From positions 199,494,991 to 199,558,990 of the forward strand of contig NC_039362.1 in the NCBI RefSeq assembly GCF_003573695.1: a DNA stretch of 64,000 nucleotides, read 5' to 3'. The position numbers were made by a program, and so were the translations under genes. The number at the start of each line of letters is the position of its first letter. Position 1 is the stretch's first letter. The notes under the pieces are model-generated. The model was not told where the DNA came from and did not search any database. It saw only the letters and a program-made list of their open reading frames with translations. This DNA comes from Papaver somniferum. Lineage: Eukaryota > Streptophyta > Magnoliopsida > Ranunculales > Papaveraceae. Below, piece after piece: positions 11,151 through 19,909 of the stretch.

Positions 11151-11190
11151 TTTTACTTGAGGACAAGTAAAATTCAGGTTTGGGGGTATT
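11151..11190 (+). other. Terminal hairpin and polypurine tract of element 2
   Basis: TTTTACTTG-AGGA-CAAGTAAAA (11151-11172) is a perfect 9 bp stem with loop AGGA. It is followed by AGGTTTGGGGGTA at 11176-11188 and the start of LTR 3 at 11191. Confidence 0.7.
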
Positions 11191-13832
11191 TGATGAGTGC
11201 CAAATATTGTATATATCTATCCCTTTTTGTTGGCATTTAACTCATCTCTTGTGCATTAATTCTACATTTTATCCCATATTCTGTATTTTCATTGTTTTCA
11301 AGAATAAATATTTTTCTTACTTAATTTTGCATTTTTAGGTAATAAATAAAGTCTGGATGACTTGCGGAGCAAAAAGAGCAGAAAAGTAGTGAAAAGCCGG
11401 GAGAAATCACGCAAGGAAGCCGCGAAGAATGGTGCGCACAACCTCATTTTCTACACACAAAAACGCCTCCGTTCTCAGCCATCAGATCAGTTCTCAGAAG
11501 CATCCGATGGTCGCTCCTTCATAGAGCATCAAAATCTGAAGTCTCTGCCAAGCACCACAGCGCTGAAATTCCAAGCCTTCAGATTAGATGGTAGTTGAAT
11601 CCAACGGTTGCTCCCTTGCTGTTCATCAAAGTTTGATATCTCCGCCTTACACTACAGTACCTAACTCCATCAAGTACCGTTCGTTTCGTTGTATCCATTC
11701 ATCCGACGGTCGCTCCTCGCTTGCCTCCGCATCACCGTCCGATCTACCTACCAGCTCCACATCTCACGGCTTAGTCTTGTTGAACATCAAAAATCGATGA
11801 AGCCGCCACACACTGGAGCACCAAACCCTATACCAGCTACCCAAACGCACCCTTCTCCCAAACCATCGACTTCACCTCCCCCATTCCTCTCTGCAACTTC
11901 ACCACCTTCTTCAACAGAACCGTACCACCACCTTCTTCACCTCCACTGCCACCACCACACCTCCACCATCATCACCCCTATCTTTCTCCATCATTACCCC
12001 CTTGTTCTAGCCTCCTATTATATAGTTTTCTCCCCTAATTTCTCTCTAAAAACCTAGGGAAGAAATCAATAAAATAGGACGAGTTGGAAAGATGCAATTG
12101 AAGCATGGGACGGAGCAGGTGAACAAGGAAAATAATGGGTCGACGATTGAAGTGTCAAATCACATGTTTGGTGAGTAAAATTCGAAACCCTAATTTCAAC
12201 TGTCCAAATTAGGTTTTTGGGGATTTTTATAGAAAACCCTAATTTCTGTTAGGGAAAGCAGGAGGAAGAGAAGATAAAACATGGGTTCAAATTGTACTAT
12301 CAAATTAGGTAGAATCAAATACCTAATTTCTGTGTTGTTGGATTTTGGGGATTTGGGTGAAGAACCCTAATTTTGTATTTTGGGGAAATGGGGTCTGTGG
12401 GTATAAATAGCCCTATGGGTGTGATGTAAAAACTTTATGCTGGACTAGCCAGTGTCCAGAACTATGTTCTGTTAAGGTTTTCCTCTTCAATGTGTTCTGT
12501 TCAATTTTCACTGCATATGTTAAATGTGTATGTTTTAATTTCTTGTTTTCATATCCTGTTGATGTTTGTTCTGTTAACTGTTATCCATTGTTAATTGTCA
12601 CTTTGTTCTGTTAATGTTCAGTTTTAATTTCCAATCAATTCCTGTTAATGTTGTTCACTATTAATGCTTGATGCTCCTGTTGATGTTTGTGTTATGTTTA
12701 ATTTGCTGTTAGTTTGATGGAATGCTAGGCTAGTTACCTTTGAAGCATTGAACTGATTGTGCAATGGAAGAAATCAGTGCTCATAGCAAGCTGATTATCT
12801 TGCCATTCCTTTTGTATGCTTAGGATGCAATGTGCTGATTGTGCAATGGAAGAAATCAGTGCTCATAGCAAGCTGATTATCTTGCCATTCCATCTTTGTT
12901 TGCCTGTATTCTTGCCTTAGCCTTGCTCTGTTAGCTTCTCCACATCCCTGCCCTTGGCCTTAGGCCTTGGTTTGTTTTATCATTTTTCTTTGATGTCTAG
13001 TATTTGCTTTGTTTAGTTCTTGCATTGTCCTCTGCTTGTTTTTTTTTTCTTTACTGTCTTCACTGTTTTGTTCACTGCCATCTTTTCTTTCTCACTTGCC
13101 TTGCACTGCTGCATTGTTTTTCTTCATTTGTTTTTGCTTCATTGCCAGCTCTGCTTTCTTTTCTTGGCCTTGTGCTGCTGTGCACTGCTTGTGCAGCTGC
13201 TGCTGCAACCCATTTGCCCTGCAACCCTGCTGCAGCTGCTGTTGCTGTTGCTTTTGCCCTGCAGCTGTCTCCTTCCACTGCCCTGCATTGTTCTGCTGCT
13301 GCTATTACTTGCACTGCTTGTGCAGCTGCTGTGCAGCACTTGTGCTGCTGCTGCTTCCTCCCCAAAGCCCACAGTCCAATGTTAGCTCAATCCCAGTGAG
13401 CCCAAAAGCCCAGAGCACAACTTGAGCTCACCAGAAGACCAAAACAAAAGCCCATTATGAATTATTGAAAGACCACAGGCCCAGCTCAAACCAAAGCCCA
13501 AATCATTCAACTGTGGGTTTAACCCAAAAGCCTAACTCAAAAGACTAAGCCCAGTTCATTCTTAGGAATAAGGCCAAAGCCAACTTCAATCACAAGCCCA
13601 TTTACACTTCAAGGACCAACTGAGCCCAAGCTCAGTTCAACCCATTTCAAAGGGTATTCAAAGCCCAACAGCAATTTAGGAACCCAATTAGCTAGAAAAC
13701 TCAAAACACTCCCGATCTCTGTGGATCGACCCGTACTTGCACGAGCTACAACTGACGACCGTGCACTTGCGGTATTACTGTAGGCCCCCGTTTTTATTGC
13801 GCTTAATTTTATACATATCTCCGGGCCCACCA
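11191..13832 (+). repeat. LTR 3 (2.64 kb)
   Basis: Begins TGATGAGTGCC and ends in CCA at 13832. The first 1.28 kb matches LTR 1 and LTR 2, including the TATA motif at 12402-12409. The remaining 1.36 kb is specific to this copy. It includes a 57 bp direct repeat (12753-12809 and 12835-12891), a T-rich and CTG-rich block (13000-13370), and a terminal block with GTGGATCGACCC and GTGCACTTGCGG that resembles the end of LTR 1. ORFs in the CTG-rich block are low-complexity artefacts. Confidence 0.7.
12753..12891 (+). repeat. 57 bp direct repeat inside LTR 3
   Basis: Two identical 57 bp copies start at 12753 and 12835 (period 82 bp), separated by 25 bp. They lie in the copy-specific half of the LTR. 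Confidence 0.85.
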
Positions 13833-13838
13833 AGTTTT

Positions 13839-13848
13839 TGGCCGGGGA
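13839..13848 (+). other. Primer binding site remnant after LTR 3
   Basis: The LTR end is followed by tggccgggga, which is the primer site with an internal loss of about nine bases between two GGC/GCC triplets. A primer site downstream of LTR 3 means this LTR once had a third internal region to its right, now deleted. Confidence 0.55.
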
Positions 13849-14635
13849 TAATTTTTAGGACCTTTTCAAAGCCTACCAACGACCTTTTTTGTTTTATTGT
13901 TGGCCCCTAAATCCTTTCGAGTGGCCCCTAAAAACGCCAGGTTCTTTTACCCTGCTATTCATTTTCAAGCCGACTCGACATTCCCATCAATACATTTTGT
14001 ACGTATGATTTTCAGGCCTTATATTATCTAAAAGGTGAAAATTGTCAAACTGCACTTACTTCTCACTCTTCCAATCGTTCCCCAAGGATCCATTTCTTCT
14101 GTCCACGCATATGGCATCGCATCACTTGGCTATAGAAAGAGATCAAGGATGTTTTATTATATTTTATTTCCGTTTACTCGGTGTTCGTTTGATACTTGGT
14201 GTGGGATAAATTATAAGTTAGATATTTGTCTTTGGATTTCACCAGCCTGCCCGGATAATGTCATTTTTCTACGCAAAATATGTAAATATTCCGTGAAAGA
14301 TCTTTGGATATATTTTATGTTTATCAAACTTGTTAGATATTTACTTTGGATAATATATTTATGGACGATTCTAAACATACAGTTATGTCTCGAGAGGGTA
14401 GAAAACCTTCGAATACTAGTATATGTAACAACATGAGTAAGTTTTTTCGGAAGTTTTTCGCCTATATCGGTCGGTGATTATTTCGGAGACTCTTCCTAAA
14501 CAAAGGTAAAATTAGCATATATTTGGCCAAAAAAAAATTAAAAATTCACTGGGCTACGTCTACTTGCACGATTAAAAATGTGCACATGCCTAGCATTTTC
14601 TTTTATTTTGTCTGAAAATTGCTAGTGGAATAAAA
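13849..14635. other. AT-rich stretch, nothing recognised
   Basis: No gene, RNA or transposon end can be supported. A 133-codon open frame at 14035-14436 has no recognisable motif and no matching codon bias. Confidence 0.4.
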
Positions 14636-14717
14636 GGATTATTGGCCAAATATAACCCCTCAATGTCTATTATGGGGGATTATCGGCCAAATATAACCCC
14701 TCAATGTCTATTATGGG
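14636..14717 (+). repeat. 41 bp tandem duplication
   Basis: Two head-to-tail copies (14636-14676, 14677-14717) differ by one base. They abut the MITE that follows. Confidence 0.85.
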
Positions 14718-14727
14718 TGAAAAAGAG

Positions 14728-14869
14728 CACGATTTATAAAGGGGATACCAGTTTTACTAAGTGTTGATACCATTTCATTGATCCAACGACCAGGATCAGT
14801 GGGATTTTTTTTGTCCTATATGAAACGGTATCAACACTTAGTAGGACTGGTATCCCCCTTCATAAATCA
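14728..14869. mobile_element. Foldback MITE with 9-10 bp target duplication
   Basis: The left arm (14728-14778) and right arm (14820-14870) form a long imperfect inverted repeat of about 50 bp around a 41 bp centre. The direct repeat tgaaaaagag flanks both sides (14718-14727 and 14870-14879). Target duplications of 9-10 bp and long terminal inverted repeats are typical of Mutator-like MITEs (established knowledge). It has no coding capacity. Confidence 0.75.
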
Positions 14870-15189
14870 TGAAAAAGAGTTCTACATATTCACCATCTTA
14901 TTCAGCAGAAAGAAAAAAGGGGTCAAAGACTACTGAAATCCAAAAAATCTTGTCAAAACTATTAAAAAAAGACGCCTACGAGCTCCAATCATAGCCCGGG
15001 ACAAGTGCGACCACCTAGTCCACCTCCACCACCCTAACCGCGAAAAGTTGAAATTTCCCAAGCATAAGATAAGAACCATGTTTTAGGACATACCTATGAC
15101 AAAAACGGGTTATCATATATTAATCATAAAAATCCCTTATCCATATATTTTGCTTATTGCCAAAATTACCCTTATTTAGTTTCTCAACA

Positions 15190-15590
15190 CCGCAAGAATG
15201 ATGCCTGAGCATCAAAAAGATCTGTCGAGTAAATAACGCGCCATAATGATGCTTTCGCATCATATAGGATTTACCGTCTAAGATTTGAATCTTACTAGTG
15301 CATCTATGCTATCTGCACCTTCAACCAACTACCCTTCCCTATATATGTCTTATTGACATTTTACAACTAAAACTTGGGGACTAGTGGACATGCTTGCTTC
15401 TCTATTCATGGTCGTTTTGCTAAAAATCCTGAGTAATGCGCCATGGTGGTGAAAAATCCAATTTGATGCGCCATCATGGTGCAACAATGCTCTTTGCCAG
15501 TCACCCACTGGAGTGATACGCCATGATGGTACAACATTTTACTCGGTAAGCCACCACTAATGTGATGCACCATGATACTGCGATATTAGT
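15190..15590 (+). repeat. Degenerate GATGCGCCATNATGGT repeats
   Basis: A motif like tgatgcgccatcatggtg recurs with variations at about 15225, 15430, 15460, 15510 and 15560. A related stretch (gcatcatgatgaagcgat) lies on the far side of the plastid insertion near 17495. The nature of the repeat is unknown. Confidence 0.45.
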
Positions 15591-15786
15591 AGGAAATAAT
15601 GAGATTTCCATCTTAGTAAATGGTGCAAAGAAGGGTAGTGACATTGACCCACAAGAAGCTCAGAAAGCTCTTGAAATAGCTGAAGCTAACTTAAGTCGGG
15701 CTGAGGGAAAGAGACAAACAATTGAAGAGGATCTAGCCGTCAGACGATCTAGGACGCGAGCAGAGGCTATCAATGAAATTTCATAA
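15589..15786 (+). pseudogene. atpE: Plastid atpE 3' fragment
   Basis: Encodes the C-terminal half of the epsilon subunit of the chloroplast ATP synthase, recognisable by phrases such as [30 protein letters not shown] and EAINEIS before the stop. The N-terminal half is missing because the insertion begins inside the gene. By chance an in-frame ATG in the flanking DNA (15562) opens a 74-codon chimaeric ORF across the junction. There is no sign that it is expressed. Confidence 0.9.
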
Positions 15787-15954
15787 AAAAATAGGTGGCC
15801 CAAATAAAAAAGGAAATTCTGTTTATACTCCATATTTTGGTTCTGCGGATTGAGTCGAACCAACTGTAACAGTATTTCTTATGCAACTAAAATAAAAGAG
15901 AGGGTGGTTAGAAAAACTTATTAGATACTAATTACTCCGGTATCTAATAATTTC

Positions 15955-16027
15955 TACCTACTATTGGATTTGAACCAATGACTCCCGCCATATGAAAGCA
16001 ATACTCTAACCACTGAGTTAAGTAGGT
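15955..16027 (-). tRNA. trnM-CAU: Plastid-derived trnM-CAU copy
   Basis: 73 bases that fold as the elongator methionine tRNA of plastids: acceptor arm acctact/agtaggt, anticodon CAT within ctttcatatgg, T-arm ggttcaaatcc. One base next to the anticodon differs from the usual plastid sequence. It lies between atpE and trnV in the opposite orientation, as in plastid genomes. It is a nuclear copy, so function is doubtful. Confidence 0.85.
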
Positions 16028-16198
16028 CATTTATCATCACAAAGAGAAAGAAAGGGGCTTGCCATATCGATGAATTATAGATGCAATATTATTTCTAAGC
16101 AATACCAATACTTGACAGGAAACGGATCAGAAGCTATCATGTTGGATCATAGAAGATTCATCTTGACAAGAAATTATTTCCATTAACTATCTATGACA

Positions 16199-16853
16199 AG
16201 GGTTGTAGCTCAGTTGGTAGAGAAACTCGTTTACACGCGCGCCAATGTTTTTCAAGGGAGTCCATCATGCAATCAACAAAATTGATCTTATTGATAAATC
16301 AGTGTCTTACTCTATATATTCGAGGGAACAATAGTCTGACAAATATTTGGTTCGGTTGGCTTTGGATGCCAATTTAGGCTCCAAAAAGAACCCATCATTG
16401 ATTCGATAATTGATAAGGTGAATACATAGACCATTCAGTGCTAGCCATAATGAGTATAAGGACCTCAAAAATATATCTTTTCGTACTATGAACTTTAAGA
16501 TGTATGAAGTTTCATATTTGACTCATTGAGCAGAGCAATAGAGACTCCATTTAACTTAAGTTGATCTAGGCCAGAGGCATACCTACGTCAAGCTAACTCT
16601 TCTTTGAAACACTTTGGTATTGCTCCTGGATCATAATCTAAATAATGAATCAGAGCACGTTGAGCCATCTCGTTATCTTTCTGCTAAGAAAAAGTATGGC
16701 AGACTATCTGATATTTTATCAATTGATGAAAGAGCCCAATGCAACAACAAAAAAATGCATGTTGGGTCTTTGGAACAGTTCGAATCATTTCGATAATAAA
16801 AAGTTTGATCTGTTTTACCAAGAAGGTCTATTGTTCGAGTCTGTATAGCCCTA
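16199..16853 (+). pseudogene. trnV-UAC: Plastid-derived trnV-UAC with group II intron
   Basis: 5' exon at 16199-16236, ending ctcgtttacac with the TAC anticodon. The intron spans 16237 to about 16818 and begins gcgcg, where group II introns normally have GTGYG. The 3' exon is at about 16819-16853 (aggtcta...gttcgagtc...tagcccta). The D-arm is one base short and carries substitutions, so it is called a pseudogene. Nuclear tRNA processing would not remove a group II intron in any case. Confidence 0.85.
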
Positions 16854-17508
16854 AAAATTTGTATAGTTTTCATTTCCTCATTCTTGTTTGTTGGTTGTAG
16901 TCAGACGGTCGTTTAGCCCATCGAAATAGAATAATTATCATATGCTCCCAGCGACCCCCGTGGGTGAGCATGAAGCGGAAAAAACTCATTTCAGTGGGCC
17001 CAATTGGTATTTTTTTGATCTCGGATAAAAAAACCCGTCCTTTCTTCTTTGTGAATGAATTACACACAAATTTTTCATGTTTTACTATCCAAGATCAAAT
17101 GGTTTGTGATATTCCTTTTCTTTTCTTTTTGTACAAAATATCTTTTTATAGATCTCAATATACCCCAACCCAATTGCTCACCATTCCAATTCTACCGATG
17201 TTGACTTTATGCAAGAAGGTTGAGGTCTCCTGTTTGCACTTGGACGAGTTAAGAAGCCCCCAACTCATTGTTTTTGCAGGAGCAGAACTCAATTTGTTGT
17301 TTCAGAGATAATGAATGGTTCCTAACTATATCAGTGTTTGCATCCATGTCTATTTCCATGAGTTGTTTAGGGGATTTGGTCTGTCGAATCATTATATTTG
17401 ATAAAGCGCGATTCGATTAGAAGAAGTTTATTCTGTAAATTATTTAGGAGTCGTCTTACTTTCCCGTTGTGATGGCCCATGTAACCTGCACAATGCATCA
17501 TGATGAAG
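16854..17508 (+). other. Probable plastid trnV-ndhC spacer
   Basis: Continues from trnV in the direction of ndhC but contains no ndhC coding sequence. The assignment rests on collinearity; this spacer varies strongly among plants. Confidence 0.5.
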
Positions 17509-17619
17509 CGATATTGGCCATAGCACACAACATTATCTTGAGATAACACTTCATATCCCATTCAAATGACGTATCTTTGAGCATGCGCCATACTAAAAGT
17601 GCAAGTGTTACAGAAAGTA

Positions 17620-17930
17620 TAACAATTTTCGAAACAAGTTTTTGGACATTTTGTACCTTTAGATTTACGAACCTAAGATTTTATGTTGACGAAATCAATT
17701 GGAAAAGTGTCAGGAGAATCTTTTCTAATCAAGGTTCGCAAACTCAAAAACTAGGTTTGCGAACTTATGTAAGTTTGGGTTTAGGAATCTTTCCCTCTCC
17801 AATAGGTTCGCGAACTCCAACCAAACCGAGTGCGGGAAAATTTCTTTGTCTTCAAGTTTGCGAACTTAGAACATAGGTTCGCAATCTAATATGTATAAAT
17901 TTCAAATAGATTTGTGAACCTATACTTTCA
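17620..17930. repeat. Dispersed GGTTCGCGAACTT palindromes
   Basis: Six or seven variants of the near-palindrome GGTTCGCGAACTT occur within 300 bp (around 17734, 17754, 17803, 17857, 17876 and 17909). No family is recognised. Confidence 0.5.
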
Positions 17931-19650
17931 AAACTCATGAGAGAATATTTACTTGATGTTAGTTACGAAAAAAGTGACATACATGAACTTGACATCAAAA
18001 CTTCACTAAACTTTAGCCAAACATCTAATCCATGACAAGAACCATCTTTTTGCAATTCGATTAATTAATAAAGTCTTTGATTTTGCTATGATAGATAAAT
18101 AAAAGGGAAAACAGTCTGAAACAAAAAGCAATACTTTTTACTAACCTTTGATGAATTTCTTCATGTAATCTTCAATCTTAAATTTTCACGAGTAATTGGG
18201 ACGAACCTAAGAGTTTATTACCTACTCTAATCTAGACCGAAGCTAACTTAAGTAGGTTATAAATCGATAAATAGTTTTGGCGTCTAAATTTGACAACATA
18301 ATTTCCATATCATTGCGTGGAGGTTCAACCAAGCATTTCTCTCTAAAAATATCTCATTTTTATCAATTTTAATAACAAAACTTTTGAAATACATATGGAC
18401 TTTTACAAGGTTAACTTTCGGTACAAACGACATGATGCTTTCTTGATTTCTTGAAAGTTCAACTTTATTCTTCTACGGGTTCTACATGTGCTCGTTGGGT
18501 ACAAGTAATTCAAGATTCGGCAGCGATAGATAACAACTTTGATATCCCTACCCTTCAAAATTTGCATGGATGACTTTCATTTCGCGTATAGTTGTTATCC
18601 CAATGAGTAGTATCGTTTGTCATTTTTAAGCACAATATACTTTTTCAAACATATAGTGATACTACTTCTTATTTTGATATGTACTCCCTCTTAGCCTTTA
18701 CATGTCAACTTTTTCTAGATGGGACGATGAGCAAACATATTAATTAACTCCCCCTTAAGATAATGTTTCGCAAAGCCATATGTCACTAATAGCAACTATT
18801 ATTTTTACTCACCCTATTTGTCACAAAGTTGAAAAGGTGATGAGAATTGTCTTCCTCGTAAATTAAGTCATTAGGAGAACAATTGACACAAAGAATTCTA
18901 TTATGTCGTCAATGATGATTCCACTAAGTTTCACAACTTAGTTTCTTTCATCTTAAAGAGATTAAAAAGACTTTTCTTTCCTAAATTCCACAGACGCACT
19001 CCCCCAAAGATATGTCAATTAAGCTTTTATTCAATTAAGAACTCACCACCATTTGATGTTATTCTCAAAATAGAACAAAAAAGGCGATGTTTTTACTAGA
19101 AAAATGATTTTCTCGGATTTTAAAAGATCTCACAAGAAGATATAAGACAAGGATCAATCGTCAAAAGTATTCATCTTTACTTATTCAAGCAAGAACATGA
19201 GAGTTATAAGCATAACTTTTGAAGATTATCATGAAATTGGCCACAATGAAAAAATGGTAAAATATAAATATCATGAAAAACAATACGTGGTAGATCTATT
19301 CATGAAGATCAATTATTGCAATTATCCTCAATGAACAATTTAATTAAATAAATTTTGTATACTATAATATAAAGAAGTAGTTATTGCTGTAAATTTGTTA
19401 CTATATAAATATTAGTTACAAAATAAATAGTAAAAAGAAAAGAAAACAATACTCGATAATGCATTCAATTATCTTCATTAATGTACTTACTATACGCAAC
19501 GTATTAAAAACACAATTTGTAATTAAATTTTATTACATATAATTTTTCTAGTACAACGTGATTATTTATTTTTTTTCGTTTAAATGTTTTTTCGCATATA
19601 ATGTTATTATAAAAATTTTGGTAAACTTTAAAAAAAGAAAATCCACTATC
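17931..19650. other. AT-rich stretch, no gene seen
   Basis: No coding region, RNA or clear transposon end is supported. The phrase actccccctta near 18750 and the general composition would fit decayed retrotransposon sequence, but nothing firm. Confidence 0.35.
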
Positions 19651-19659
19651 TTCCGCTGC

Positions 19660-19795
19660 TCAAGATAGTCTATCTTTGTTGTGGTTTACCGTCAATTCCT
19701 TTTCCACCTTCTTCCCCAACTCCAACACCTCTAATATCTCTTTCACAGATTCTTGTTCATCTTCATTTTTTATAATATTAAATGATTCACCACAA
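19660..19795 (-). pseudogene. Possible exon remnant next to the hAT-like element
   Basis: On the minus strand a 40-odd codon open stretch rich in E, K and L ends in a stop at 19660-19662 (phrase EILEVLELGKKVEKEL). It reads like a protein C-terminus, but it is short and has no identified family. The hAT-like element on its upstream side may have interrupted the gene. Confidence 0.2.
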
Positions 19796-19909
19796 GTAAA
19801 AAAATCGGCATATGAGCTTACAGTACATGTATATGGATGAGGATGTAGTAACAGTTAGAAACATGTGGAATGTAATTCCAAATGAGATCCTTCACTTACA
19901 ACCTGGCGA

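Larger units (their letters stand above)
1..13848 (+). mobile_element. LTR-internal-LTR-internal-LTR array of gag-only retrotransposons
   Basis: Three LTR copies (1-1511, 5835-7231, 11191-13832) alternate with two internal regions (1512-5834, 7232-11190), so neighbouring elements share the middle LTR. Position 1 corresponds to 11803, so the first LTR lacks about 612 bases beyond the window edge. Each internal region has a primer binding site, a non-coding leader, one long gag-like ORF, about 1.3-1.4 kb of non-coding 3' sequence, and a polypurine tract directly before the next LTR. I see no protease, reverse transcriptase, RNase H or integrase anywhere in it. This layout fits non-autonomous elements of the TR-GAG kind mobilised in trans. 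The shared LTR suggests unequal LTR recombination (inference). The primer site type is the one used by Athila-branch Ty3/gypsy elements (established knowledge), but without pol the lineage is not proven. Confidence 0.8.
15588..17508 (+). other. Plastid DNA insertion in the nucleus (NUPT)
   Basis: The order atpE 3' end, trnM-CAU (opposite strand), trnV-UAC with intron matches the standard plastid gene order on the way to ndhC. Substitutions and small indels in every gene show it is an old nuclear copy rather than plastid contamination. The left limit is set by where atpE similarity starts. The right limit is inferred from the near-repeat of the flanking sequence gcgatatt (15580-15587 and 17509-17516). 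Confidence 0.85.

Noticed and set aside
13004..13425. Several overlapping open frames of 77-138 codons on both strands
   Set aside because: They arise from T-rich and CTG-rich low-complexity sequence inside LTR 3. Composition is cysteine/leucine or glutamine/alanine runs with no motif.
14035..14436. 133-codon open frame
   Set aside because: AT-rich DNA without motif or homologous copy in the window.
15958..16853. Functional plastid tRNA genes
   Set aside because: Context is nuclear, trnV carries indels and a group II intron that nuclear tRNA processing cannot remove, and trnM is altered next to the anticodon.
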